Source: an uncultured Dehalococcoidia bacterium (GTDB lineage Bacteria; Chloroflexota; Dehalococcoidia; Lucifugimonadales; UBA3495). From it: a stretch of DNA of 64,000 nucleotides. Every line of letters begins with the position of its first letter. The first letter of the stretch is position 1. Positions 8,307 through 17,001 of the stretch are shown one piece after another. The notes beneath the pieces are model-generated. The model saw only the letters and a program-made list of their open reading frames with translations. It made no database searches and was not told the origin of the DNA. The position numbers and the translations under genes were made by a program. The stretch covers positions 3,273,570 through 3,337,569 of the forward strand of contig OY282565.1 of NCBI GenBank assembly GCA_958296445.1, read 5' to 3'.

Positions 8307-8526
8307 TGGCTCTAGTTACTGGGTCTATGAGCACAAACACACACCCAGAGTCAGGATTCATCGGGGAGACTGTTACTGGTGCAACCATGGACGCGGAGTT
8401 GATCCTGATGGCGATGCTGAAACTACTGTATGGTATGGGCCATTTTCAAGCAGGGAATCGGCTTGGGGGAAAGCCATCACTATCGAAAATTCTGAAATAA
8501 GGGAATGCCCTAATTGCCCTGATTAA
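8299..8526 (+). CDS. small protein with two cysteine pairs, function unknown
   Basis: 75 residues: WVYEHKHTPRVRIHRGDC, then CYWCNHGRG and a C-terminal CPNC, with a WYGPFSSRESAWGKA stretch between. The HxxxC..C plus CxxC arrangement suggests one bound zinc. It overlaps the end of sufC and lies before sufD. The pattern resembles small orphan proteins found widely in bacteria. I cannot assign a role; whether it belongs to the SUF pathway or is a passenger is open. Confidence 0.6.
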   Translation: MNSGSSYWVYEHKHTPRVRIHRGDCYWCNHGRGVDPDGDAETTVWYGPFSSRESAWGKAITIENSEIRECPNCPD

Positions 8527-8559
8527 CCTTTTTCCAACAAGATCAATGACTGGTAAACG

Positions 8560-9822
8560 ATGACACAAGCACCAACAAGACACGAACGATATTTCGCCGA
8601 CCACCAGGCCCTAGCCGCCGCCAGCCCCGGCCCGGCCTGGCTGGACACCCTGCGGGCCGCCGGATGGGAGCGCTTCAACGCCATCGGCTTCCCCACCGCC
8701 CGGCGCGGCAACGAGCGCTGGAAGTACACCGCCGTCGCCCCCATCGCCCGCGTCAACTTCGCCTACCCGTTCCTGCCCCCGGATAACGTCGGCGGCCCGG
8801 AACCCGATTTCGGTTTCGCCGCCGTATCCGCCGCAGCAGACTTTGACGGCGAAACCGGCGACGCCATCCGCCAACACTTGGGCCGCCTAGCATCCTTCGA
8901 GGATGACGGCTTCGCCGCCCTGAACACCGCCTTTCTGCGCGACGTGGCCGTGGTGCGCGTCCCGGACGGCTCTGGCGCCCCGGTAGCCGTGCGCGTAAAC
9001 CACGCCGCTACGGATGGGCCGGACGTCGAGCAGCGCTACGCCCGCCACCCCCGTACGCTGATTCTCGCCGGGCGCAACGCCAACCTGACCGTAATCGAAA
9101 CCTACACCGGCCCGCCCGGCCCCCGCTACTTCACCAACGCCGTAACCGAAATCGTCGTAAGCGAAGGCGCCCAGGTTGACCATTACCGGCTGCTCAACGA
9201 AAGCCCGGCCGCCTACCACGTCGGCGTCACCCGCGTCCACCAAGCCAGAGACAGCAGCTTTTCCTCCGCCTCTTTCGCCCTAGGCACGGCCCTGGCCCGC
9301 AACGATTTCGCCGTCACCCTAGACGGCCCCGGCGCCTACTGCTCCCTCAACGGCCTGTACTACACCGGCCAGGGGCAGCACATAGACAACCTCATCAGCA
9401 TTGACCACGCCCAGCCCCACTGCACCAGCCGCCTCAACTACAAGGGCATCCTCGACGGCAACTCCCGCGCCGTCTTCGGCGGCGAAGTGCTGGTGCGCCG
9501 CAACGCCCAGAAAAGCGACGCCCAGCAGACCGACAAAAACCTGCTGCTCTCCGAAGACGCCGAAGTTGACAGCAAGCCCAGCCTGCTAATCTACGCCGAC
9601 GACGTCCAATGCAGCCACGGCGCCACCGCCGGCCAGATCGACGCCCAAACCCTGTTCTACCTCCGCAGCCGCGGCCTCGACCTAGCCGCCGCCAGCCGAA
9701 TGCTAATCAGTGCCTTCGCCCGCGAAATCGTCAACACCGTCAAACCCCAACCCCTGCGCGACTACCTAGATTCCCTGTTCGACCGGAACATCGCCGTAAA
9801 AACCCTCCCGGTAGGACGGTAG
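8560..9822 (+). CDS. sufD: Fe-S cluster assembly protein SufD
   Basis: 420 residues. SufD is the partner of SufB in the SufBC2D scaffold. Visible features are an N-terminal helical region with RRGNERWKYT, the beta-helix core, and the C-terminal block SKPSLLIYADDVQCSHGAT with LFYLRSRGL, typical of the SufB/SufD family. The length is normal. The ribosome site is weak. It lies between the small cysteine-rich gene and sufS on the same strand. Confidence 0.96.
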   Translation: MTQAPTRHERYFADHQALAAASPGPAWLDTLRAAGWERFNAIGFPTARRGNERWKYTAVAPIARVNFAYPFLPPDNVGGPEPDFGFAAVSAAADFDGETGDAIRQHLGRLASFEDDGFAALNTAFLRDVAVVRVPDGSGAPVAVRVNHAATDGPDVEQRYARHPRTLILAGRNANLTVIETYTGPPGPRYFTNAVTEIVVSEGAQVDHYRLLNESPAAYHVGVTRVHQARDSSFSSASFALGTALARNDFAVTLDGPGAYCSLNGLYYTGQGQHIDNLISIDHAQPHCTSRLNYKGILDGNSRAVFGGEVLVRRNAQKSDAQQTDKNLLLSEDAEVDSKPSLLIYADDVQCSHGATAGQIDAQTLFYLRSRGLDLAAASRMLISAFAREIVNTVKPQPLRDYLDSLFDRNIAVKTLPVGR

Positions 9823-9891
9823 CCCCTTGCGCCCATTCCCGGAAAGGCGGGAATGACGGATAAATAAACGGCCATATAAAGGGAGAAAGCA

Positions 9892-11118
9892 ATGCCCACG
9901 GGCTTTGATGCGGAAAAAGTGCGGGCCGATTTCCCCGTCCTCCAACAGTTCGTCAACGGCAAGCCCCTAGTCTATCTGGACAACGGCGCAACGTCCCAGA
10001 AGCCCCAGGCCGTCATTGACGAAATCGTGCGCTACTACACCACCGAAAACGCCAACGTCCATCGCGGCGTCCACACCCTAAGCCAGCAGGCCACCGACGA
10101 CTACGAAGGCGCCCGTGCCAAGCTGCGCCGCCTGCTCAACGCCGCCGACGACCAAGAAATCATCTACACCCGCGGCACCACCGAAGGCATCAACCTAGTC
10201 GCCCACTCCTACGGGCGCCCCAACATCGGCCCCGGCGACGAAATCATCATCTCCAATATGGAGCATCACTCCAACATCGTCCCCTGGCAGATGCTCTGCG
10301 AGGAAAAGGGCGCCGTCCTGCGCGTCATTCCCATTGACGACACCGGCGAACTCCTGATGGACGAATACGAGGCAATGCTCAACCCACGCACCAAGCTGGT
10401 GTCCATCACCCACGTCTCCAACGCCCTAGGCACCATCCAGCCCGTCGAGCAAATCATCGAAATGGCCCACGCCCACGGCGCCCCGGTGCTGCTCGACGGC
10501 GCCCAGGCAGTACCCCACCTGCCGGTAGACGTCCGCCAGCTAGATTGCGACTTCTACGTCTTTTCCGGCCACAAACTATTCGGCCCCACCGGAACCGGGG
10601 TACTCTACGGCAAGGCCGAACTGCTCGACGCTATGCCCCCGATGTACGGCGGCGGCGAAATGATAAAATCGGTCACCTTCGAGAAAACCATCTACAACGA
10701 CCTGCCCTACAAATTCGAGGCCGGCACCCCCAACATCGCCGGCGCCATCGGCCTAGGCGCCGCCGTAGACTACGTGCAATCCGTAGGCTACCAAGCCTTC
10801 GGGCCCTACGAAGACGAACTGCTGGAGTACGGCACCAAAGCCCTGTCCTCCATCGGCGGCCTCCGCATCATCGGCACCTCCCCCCGCAAGACCGGCATAC
10901 TATCCTTCGTCATAGACAACATCCACCCCCACGACATCGGCACCATCCTAGACGCCGAAGGCATCGCCGTCCGCACCGGCCACCACTGCGCCCAACCCGT
11001 AATGCAACGCTTCCAAATCCCAGCCACCGCCCGCGCCTCCCTAGCAATGTACAACACCAAAGCAGACATAGACGCCCTAGTCCGGGGCATTGACCGCGTT
11101 ATAGAAGTCTTTTCCTAA
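9892..11118 (+). CDS. sufS: cysteine desulfurase SufS
   Basis: 408 residues, a group II PLP-dependent cysteine desulfurase that supplies sulfur for cluster assembly. PLP-binding Lys228 lies in VFSGHKLFGPTG, and the active cysteine is Cys366 in VRTGHHCAQP. Other class V aminotransferase landmarks are TRGTTEGIN and LLDGAQAVPH. GGGAG lies just upstream of the ATG. The natural sulfur acceptor would be one of the two SufU proteins that follow. Confidence 0.97.
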   Translation: MPTGFDAEKVRADFPVLQQFVNGKPLVYLDNGATSQKPQAVIDEIVRYYTTENANVHRGVHTLSQQATDDYEGARAKLRRLLNAADDQEIIYTRGTTEGINLVAHSYGRPNIGPGDEIIISNMEHHSNIVPWQMLCEEKGAVLRVIPIDDTGELLMDEYEAMLNPRTKLVSITHVSNALGTIQPVEQIIEMAHAHGAPVLLDGAQAVPHLPVDVRQLDCDFYVFSGHKLFGPTGTGVLYGKAELLDAMPPMYGGGEMIKSVTFEKTIYNDLPYKFEAGTPNIAGAIGLGAAVDYVQSVGYQAFGPYEDELLEYGTKALSSIGGLRIIGTSPRKTGILSFVIDNIHPHDIGTILDAEGIAVRTGHHCAQPVMQRFQIPATARASLAMYNTKADIDALVRGIDRVIEVFS

Positions 11119-11353
11119 ACAGCTTTTCGGGCAACAAAAATCGCCGAGGAACCAGAAAAGTGCGAAACTACTCCCGCCGTCCGTCATCCCGCCCGTCTGC
11201 CATCCCGCCCGTCCGCCGTCTGTCATTCTGAGCGCAGCGAAGAATCCCACCCTGAGCAGTAAAACCCTTCCCTTAGCTCAGGCCGACAAAGGGTAATTTC
11301 GCAATTTTCTCGAGAAAACCACCTCAATCCCCACCGGAGCGACAAGAAATAAA
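11119..11353. repeat. intergenic region with dispersed repeats
   Basis: No gene is visible. Contains GTCATCCCGCCCGTC direct repeats and a TGTCATTCTGAGCGCAGCGA element. It separates sufS from sufU; no promoter was recognised. Confidence 0.5.
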
Positions 11354-11803
11354 ATGCCTGGACTAAGCGACCTCTACCAAGAAATCCTGCTGGAGCATAA
11401 CAGCAAACCCCGCAACTTCCGCCGCGTCGAAAACCCCAGCCGCACCGCCGAAGGCTACAACCCCCTCTGCGGCGACCAGATAACCGTCTACCTAAAAATG
11501 TCCGGCGACATCATAGACGACGTAGCCTTCCAAGGCGTAGGCTGCGCCATATCACGCGCCTCCGCCTCAATGATGACCCAGAGCATCAAAGGCAAGAAAC
11601 TGTCCGAAGCCAACCAAATTTTCGACGCCTTCCACCTAATGGTCACCGACCCCATATCCGAACCCGACTACGACACCCTAGGCGACCTAGAAACCCTGTC
11701 CGGCATCAACGAATACCCCACCCGCATAAAATGCGCCATCCTAGCCTGGCACACCCTACGCTCCGCCCTAAACGACCAAGGCAAAAAAGTAACCACCGAA
11801 TAA
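11354..11803 (+). CDS. sufU: SufU-type sulfur acceptor/scaffold
   Basis: 149 residues with the zinc and sulfur-transfer ligands of SufU: Cys39 and Asp41 (PLCGDQ), Cys64 (GVGCAIS) and Cys127 (IKCAIL). SufU takes persulfide from SufS through a zinc-ligand swap and passes it to the SufBCD scaffold. It lies after sufS, with 235 bases of repeats between them. A second copy lies downstream. Length and motifs are normal. Confidence 0.93.
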   Translation: MPGLSDLYQEILLEHNSKPRNFRRVENPSRTAEGYNPLCGDQITVYLKMSGDIIDDVAFQGVGCAISRASASMMTQSIKGKKLSEANQIFDAFHLMVTDPISEPDYDTLGDLETLSGINEYPTRIKCAILAWHTLRSALNDQGKKVTTE

Positions 11804-12435
11804 CACCCCCCCAACCGCCACAATTCAAGAAAACCGCCAAATCCCCTCCCCCACCGGGGGAGGGCTAGGGTGGGGGCGTCCCCCCGAGCATCGTTTGTCA
11901 TTCTGCGCATCGTTTGTCATTCTGCGCATCGTTTGTCATTCTGAGCAAAGCGAAGAATCCCACCTCAAGCCGCCAGACCCCCAACCATCGCTCAGAATCC
12001 CAAATCGTTTGTCATTCTGAGCAAAGCGAAGAATCCCACCTCAAGCCGCCAACCCCCTAACCATCGCTCAGAACCCCAAACGGGAACCCCGAAATTTTCG
12101 CAACCTTTGCCTGCCCCCCTGATCCCCACCTGCCACCCTAACCCCCACCTGTCATTCTGAACCCCCACCTGTCATTCTGAGCAAAGCGAAGAATCCCACC
12201 TTGGCCCGCCAGCTCCCTAGCCATCGCCCAGAACCCCAAACAAGCCCCCCCAACTCCCTACAACCCCACCGTCCAATAAGCCTGTAGATTCCCCCGCCTT
12301 AGCGCAAATAACCGAATCCTAGACAGCAAAGCACCTAACCCCCATAATTCCCCCCATAAAGCCAACCCCAATACAAAAACCCAACCCCCGCCCCATCGCG
12401 CTGGGCGAAGCAACCACCCCGGCCCCGCGAGCGTT
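11804..12435. repeat. 630-bp repeat-filled spacer between the two sufU genes
   Basis: No gene is visible. It holds a CCCTCCCCCACCGGGGGAGGG palindrome (about 11846-11867) and several tandem copies of a unit beginning CATCGTTTGTCATTCTGAGC and running through CAAAGCGAAGAATCCCACC. The C-rich composition and irregular spacing do not fit a CRISPR array. Confidence 0.7.
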
Positions 12436-12894
12436 ATGACTCAGCTAACCGGCCCAGCCTTCGACGGACTATATGGCGACCTAATAATGGAGCATTTCCG
12501 CAGCCCCCGGAACCGGGCGTTGCTATCGGCCCCCACCGTCGAAGCCCACGAATTCAACCCCTTTTGCGGCGACCGCATCGACCTGCAACTAACGCTGGAC
12601 GCCCGCGGCGCGGCCATCGCCGTAAGCGCCCGCAGCGAAGGCTGCTCCATAATCCAGGCATCCGCCTCAATGATGTCCGACGCCCTACTAGGCCGCACCG
12701 CCCCCGAAATCCTACACCTATCCGCCAACTTCCGAGCCATAATGCAAGGCCCCCCCACCCCCAACGCCAACCCCACCCTAGGCGACCTAAACGCCCTAAC
12801 CGCCGTCCGCCAATACCCCGTCCGCATCAAATGCGCCCTCCTCCCCTGGACCGCCCTAGAACAAGCCCTAACCTCCCACCCCCCACGAAATTGA
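12436..12894 (+). CDS. second SufU-like protein
   Basis: 152 residues, paralogous to the first SufU but clearly diverged. The key residues are kept: Cys44 and Asp46 (PFCGDR), Cys70 (EGCSII) and Cys133 (IKCALL). It is therefore likely to bind zinc and accept sulfur. The C-terminus is short and proline-rich. Two SufU genes next to one SufS is uncommon; the second may serve a different acceptor or desulfurase. No clear ribosome site is visible. Confidence 0.85.
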   Translation: MTQLTGPAFDGLYGDLIMEHFRSPRNRALLSAPTVEAHEFNPFCGDRIDLQLTLDARGAAIAVSARSEGCSIIQASASMMSDALLGRTAPEILHLSANFRAIMQGPPTPNANPTLGDLNALTAVRQYPVRIKCALLPWTALEQALTSHPPRN

Positions 12895-13303
12895 TGACAC
12901 CGACCCCTTGCCAACCCCGATAACCACTCCCTAACATAATAACTGCCAATCCCAAACAACCCGTCATCCCGCCAACCCGGCCCACCGGCCAAAATCTCAG
13001 GGAAAACCCCAAAATCCCGCTCCAACCCGCCCATCAATCCAAAATGGCGGGAAATGGGGGGAAATGACAGGAAAATCAAAAAAAATCCCGACCCCCCCCG
13101 GAGGCCAACCCTCAATGCACACCCCACAATCCATCCGCCTCCAACCCCCCGGCAACCACCGACAAGGAAAAATCCCGAAAATCCTCAAATCCGGCGAATC
13201 CTGATTCAGACAGCCGCGCCAATCACCCCGATACCCCCGGCCACTCCCCGGCCATTCCCAACCATTCCCCCGGCTATTCCCCAACCATTCCCCCGGCCAT
13301 TCA
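12895..13303. other. noncoding, C-rich spacer
   Basis: About 400 bases without a convincing gene on either strand. Apparent frames are low-complexity Pro/Arg products of C-rich DNA. It contains a second AATCCTGATTCAGACA element (about 13175-13215) and CGGCCATTCCC-like direct repeats just before the kor promoter. Confidence 0.55.
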
Positions 13304-13332
13304 TTGACACCGTGGGCCGGGCGGTGTATAGT
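13304..13332 (+). promoter_or_regulatory. kor operon promoter
   Basis: TTGACA (13304-13309), a spacer of exactly 17 bases and TATAGT (13327-13332) form a near-consensus housekeeping promoter on the plus strand. Transcription would start near 13339, leaving a leader of about 265 bases before korA. Confidence 0.75.
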
Positions 13333-13338
13333 CCATTA

Positions 13339-13604
13339 ACTTAGACCTCCGCAAAGAATCCGGCTGGGGTGTTGGCTTGTGCGCCGCGGAACGCGGCACC
13401 GGGCGGGCCTCCGCGAGGAAACAATCCGTAGGCTGTTGCCGAAGTATGGACACCGCCGCTCATCAGCCCGGCTCGTTAGAGCAGGCCCCCCCTTTCCCCC
13501 TGCTGGCAGCCCTTTTCCCTTTTCCCTTGAACCCCCCTTCCCCTTCCTTGCGGTCGTCTGCCAAACTTTTCCGCTTCTCACAGTGAGCTGGGAGGAATCC
13601 CCTT
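13339..13604 (+). promoter_or_regulatory. long structured 5' leader of korAB
   Basis: The leader contains a strong hairpin, GCCGCG-GAA-CGCGGC (about 13381-13395), then further GC-rich segments. I compared it with the T-box, TPP, cobalamin, glycine and FMN riboswitch cores that I know and found no match. It may be a regulatory leader or only an untranslated region. GGAGG lies nine bases before the korA ATG. Confidence 0.4.
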
Positions 13605-15320
13605 ATGCAGATGCGCGATTTCGTCGTTCGGTTCGCCGGTGAAGGCGGGCAGGGTGTCGTAACTTCCGCTGAAGGCTTGGCCCAGTCGTCAACCCAAGTG
13701 GGTTATCACGCCCTGACTTTCGCCACCTTCCCCTCGCAGATCCTGGGCGGCCCCACCTGGACCCAGGCCCGCATCTCGGTAGACCCGGTGCAGGCCCCCG
13801 GAGACGACGTGGACGTCCTAGTCGCCTTCAACCGCGAAGCCTACGATAACCACTACGCCGAAGTGCGAGAGGACGGCGTGGTCATTTTCAACTCCACCGA
13901 GTTTGACCTAGAGGGCGATTCCCGCGCCTTCGGCCTGCCGGTTGAAGAGCTGGCCCGCTCCACCGGCAACAACCGCGCCGCCAATATGGTCATTATGGGC
14001 GCCCTCGCCCACTTGGTGAATATGCCCCACGAATACCTGGAAGAGTTCGTGGAACGGCGCTTCAGCCGGGGACGCGAGGGCGACGATGAGATTATCCGCT
14101 CCAACCTGCAAGCCCTGCGGCTGGGCCGGGAACACATCGCCCTCAGCGGCTTTAACCTCGGCGAGCTGGCCCCGTCCAAAATGCCGGAATACCAGCAGCT
14201 AATGATCAAGGGCAACGAAGCCCTTTCCTTGGGCGCCATCGCCGGCGGCCTGGATTTCTATGTCGGCTACCCCATATCCCCGGCCACGCCCATCCTCCTC
14301 TATATGGAGCGCAACCTGATAGGCAAAGACCGTTTCGCCTACCAGGTAAGCTCGGAAATCGAATCCATTACCGCCATCCTCGGCGCGGGCTACGCCGGGA
14401 AACGGGCAATGACCGCCACCGCCGGGCCGGGCGTCTCCCTGATGAGCGAGGGGCTGGGCCTTAGCTGGGTCGCCGAAATCCCCTTGGTTGTGGTGGACGT
14501 GCAACGCGGTGGCCCGGCCACCGGCCTGCCCACCAAAACCGAGCAGTCCGACCTGATGAGCTGTATGTTCCCGGCCCACGGCGACGTCCGGGTGCCGGTC
14601 ATTGCCGTAGGCACCGTCGAGGAATGTTTCTACGGCGCAGTCAAGGCCATCGAATGGGCCGAAAAGTATCAAGGCCCGGTAATACTGATGTCGGAAATGG
14701 CCCTAGCCGAGCGGGCCCAGAACATCCCCAAGCCCGACCTCAGCAAAGTCAAACCCGCTCAGCGCTGGGTCTACGAAGGCAACAACGGCTACCAGCGTTA
14801 TGCGGGCTACGAACTGTCGCCTATGCCGCTGCCCGGCGGCCCCGGCGCCTACGTAGCCAACGGCAGCGAGCATGACGACATCGGCGACACCACCCACCTG
14901 CCGGAACGCCACATACAAATGACCCAGCGCCGCTTCGGCAAAATCAAGCTGCTCGAAGAAGAATACTACGAGCGCGAAGGCGCGGAACATTCCGTAGCCA
15001 TCCTGCCCTGGGGCGGAAGCAAAGGCCCGGCCCAGGAAGCCTACGACATCCTCAAGCGCCAGGGCGCCCCGGTCTCATGGTACTACACGATGTACCTGAA
15101 CCCGTTGCCGCCCAAACTGCTGGAGGAACTGAAACAAAAAGACTTAGTTATCGTCCCGGAGCTTAACTACCAAGGGCAATTCTCCAGCATACTCCGGGCC
15201 GCGGGCGTCAAGGCCGAATCCATTACCCAATACACCGGGCTGCCCTTCAAGGCGCGGACCCTGGTGGAGCGGATTTCCGAAATGACCAACTTCCGGTTGA
15301 CGGAGGCAGTAGGGGTATGA
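13605..15320 (+). CDS. korA: 2-oxoacid:ferredoxin oxidoreductase, fused gamma-alpha subunit
   Basis: 571 residues. Residues about 1-190 are the gamma domain (FAGEGGQGVVTSAEGLA...FPSQILGGPTW). The rest is the alpha chain with YPISPATP and GGPATGLPTKTEQSDL. With KorB it oxidatively decarboxylates a 2-oxoacid to acyl-CoA and reduces ferredoxin. The gamma-alpha fusion is typical of the 2-oxoglutarate (Kor) type, though substrate choice cannot be proven from sequence. Its stop overlaps the korB start by four bases. GGAGG precedes the ATG. Confidence 0.93.
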   Translation: MQMRDFVVRFAGEGGQGVVTSAEGLAQSSTQVGYHALTFATFPSQILGGPTWTQARISVDPVQAPGDDVDVLVAFNREAYDNHYAEVREDGVVIFNSTEFDLEGDSRAFGLPVEELARSTGNNRAANMVIMGALAHLVNMPHEYLEEFVERRFSRGREGDDEIIRSNLQALRLGREHIALSGFNLGELAPSKMPEYQQLMIKGNEALSLGAIAGGLDFYVGYPISPATPILLYMERNLIGKDRFAYQVSSEIESITAILGAGYAGKRAMTATAGPGVSLMSEGLGLSWVAEIPLVVVDVQRGGPATGLPTKTEQSDLMSCMFPAHGDVRVPVIAVGTVEECFYGAVKAIEWAEKYQGPVILMSEMALAERAQNIPKPDLSKVKPAQRWVYEGNNGYQRYAGYELSPMPLPGGPGAYVANGSEHDDIGDTTHLPERHIQMTQRRFGKIKLLEEEYYEREGAEHSVAILPWGGSKGPAQEAYDILKRQGAPVSWYYTMYLNPLPPKLLEELKQKDLVIVPELNYQGQFSSILRAAGVKAESITQYTGLPFKARTLVERISEMTNFRLTEAVGV

Positions 15321-16183
15321 GCAAGAAAAACCCGGAATACGATTTCAAATGGTGCCCCGGCTGCGGCGACTTCGGAGTGCGCCGGGCCTTGGAGTTCGCC
15401 ATGATTGACCGGCTGGAAGAGACCGGTCTGCCTATGGAAAACAACGTGGTAGTGGCCGGCATCGGCTGCTCCGGCAATCTGGTGCACCTGCTGGAAGGCG
15501 ACCAGCCCTATGGGATGCATGGCATTCACGGCCGCTCCCTGCCCATCGCCCTCGGCGTCAAGATGGCCCGCCCCGAACTTAACGTGGTGGTGGTGGCCGG
15601 CGATGGCGACTTTCTCAGCATCGGCGGCGAACATATCGGCCCGCAGGCCGCCCGCAACCTGAACATAACCGCCGTCATTATGGACAACGGCGTCTACGGC
15701 CTGACCAAGGGCCAAAGCTCGCCAACCACCAAGCTCGGCGTAATCACCAGCTCCACGCCCTACGGAAAAATCGAAAGCCAGATAAACCCGTTGGAACTCT
15801 ACCTGACCCTCGGCGTGTCCTACATAGCCTCCGGGTTCTCCGGCCAGCCGCGCCCATTATCCCGCCTCATCAAGCAGGGAATGGAGCATCCGGGGTTCTC
15901 CATCGTCCACGTCCAATCCCCCTGCACCACCTACAACGACACCTTCGAGGAACTGAAAGGCAACCCCCGCAAGGGCATCGAACCGACCCTGTGGGAAGTC
16001 CCCGACGACCACGACCCCAGCAGCAAAGCAGCGGCCTACGACGTCATCCAGCGCGGCGGCCTCCCCGTAGGCGTAGTCTACAACGACGAATCTCGCCCAG
16101 CCCTAGAGCAGCGCGTAGAGCAAATGTGGGACACCGCCCGGGCCCGCTCCGCCGAAGAGCTAATGGCATCCTTCGAGTTCTAG
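15317..16183 (+). CDS. korB: 2-oxoacid:ferredoxin oxidoreductase beta subunit
   Basis: 288 residues. It has KWCPGCGDFGVRRAL, GIGCSGN, the GIHGR motif and the TPP-binding GDGDFLSIGGEH with MDNGVYGLTKGQSSPT. It binds thiamine diphosphate and probably the single Fe-S cluster of the two-subunit enzyme. The ATGA overlap with korA shows coupling. A strong hairpin follows the gene. Confidence 0.95.
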   Translation: MSKKNPEYDFKWCPGCGDFGVRRALEFAMIDRLEETGLPMENNVVVAGIGCSGNLVHLLEGDQPYGMHGIHGRSLPIALGVKMARPELNVVVVAGDGDFLSIGGEHIGPQAARNLNITAVIMDNGVYGLTKGQSSPTTKLGVITSSTPYGKIESQINPLELYLTLGVSYIASGFSGQPRPLSRLIKQGMEHPGFSIVHVQSPCTTYNDTFEELKGNPRKGIEPTLWEVPDDHDPSSKAAAYDVIQRGGLPVGVVYNDESRPALEQRVEQMWDTARARSAEELMASFEF

Positions 16184-16202
16184 CCCCACCGCCAAACGCC
16201 CA

Positions 16203-16230
16203 AGCTCCCCGCCCAAACCGGCGGGGAGCT
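16203..16230 (+). terminator. hairpin after korB
   Basis: Perfect 11-bp stem: AGCTCCCCGCC (16203-16213), loop CAAACC, GGCGGGGAGCT (16220-16230). No T-run follows, so it may stabilise mRNA or stop transcription only weakly. It lies between the converging korB and the minus-strand membrane-protein gene. Confidence 0.55.
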
Positions 16231-16286
16231 ACCCAACGCGCACCCACCCCGAACCAGCGCGAAGCAGCTAGGCTTAAACCACAGAC

Positions 16287-16874
16287 TCAAGAAGAATGGT
16301 TCGACGAACTACCTCCCTGCGAGGAAGGCGGCGGCTCATCAAAAGGCTGCCCGGCGGCCCTAGCTTCCTCCCCCCGCCGAATCCAACCCTCCCACCTACG
16401 CCGCTCCTCCAACCGCCCCCGCTCGATCCCCTCCTCTCGCCCCTCTTCGATACCCTGCTCGCGCCCTTCTTCGCGCCCCTGCTCTAGGCCCTGTTCGCGC
16501 CCCTGCTCGATCCCTTGTTCGCGCCCCTGCTCGATCCCTTGTTCGATGCCCCGCTCGATCCCTTGTTCGATGCCCTGCTCTAGACCCTGCTCGAGGCCCT
16601 TCTGGAGCCCTTCTTCCAGCTTTTCCTCGTTTTCTTTCTTCAGTTCTCTGAGTCGCATCAGTGCTAGTACCATATACGCTACACCCTCCACGGTGGCGAA
16701 GAAGATGAATGTGACCGACACCACCGAGCTTATTCCCTGGCCGATTGCTATGACGGTTTCCGGCCAAGAGTCTTCCGTTCTGTAAGCCGTTTCATACCAG
16801 ATGACTAGGCCGCTCAAGAGCAGCATCAGGATGACATAGGGAATCAGAAACCGAAGGTCGTAGTTTCTGAACAT
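16287..16874 (-). CDS. membrane protein with long EQG(I/L/R) repeat tail
   Basis: 195 residues: two hydrophobic segments (about 9-27 and 43-70), then a charged region (about 78-160) made of four-residue steps of the EQGI/EQGR/EQGL type, and a Ser/Pro-rich end. Such glutamate-glutamine-glycine tails are seen in putative transposase/nuclease and scaffold proteins, but no catalytic domain is visible. A related protein with the same architecture lies at 39177-39698. Function unknown. The repeats arise from 12-bp DNA repeats and could vary in number. Confidence 0.6.
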   Translation of the reverse strand: MFRNYDLRFLIPYVILMLLLSGLVIWYETAYRTEDSWPETVIAIGQGISSVVSVTFIFFATVEGVAYMVLALMRLRELKKENEEKLEEGLQKGLEQGLEQGIEQGIERGIEQGIEQGREQGIEQGREQGLEQGREEGREQGIEEGREEGIERGRLEERRRWEGWIRRGEEARAAGQPFDEPPPSSQGGSSSNHSS

Positions 16875-17001
16875 ATCGGCGCTGGAAGCGACTCCGGTTC
16901 ACTCTGTCAGGGTGACCTCAAAATATGGCCCGGCGACGTCCCCTGTCAACTATGGTCGGGCTGAAAGGCGTCCCTTGCCCCGCCCGCCCTTTGTCTGGGC
17001 T

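Noticed and set aside
12441..13127. 228-aa minus-strand frame opposite the second sufU
   Set aside because: Antisense shadow of a clear SufU homologue; no family features.
13054..13344. 96-aa plus-strand frame before korA
   Set aside because: Pro-rich low-complexity translation of C-rich DNA, overlapping the kor promoter.
16203..16230. Classical rho-independent terminator
   Set aside because: The stem is strong but lacks a following T-run on either strand, so I list it only as a terminator-like hairpin with modest confidence.
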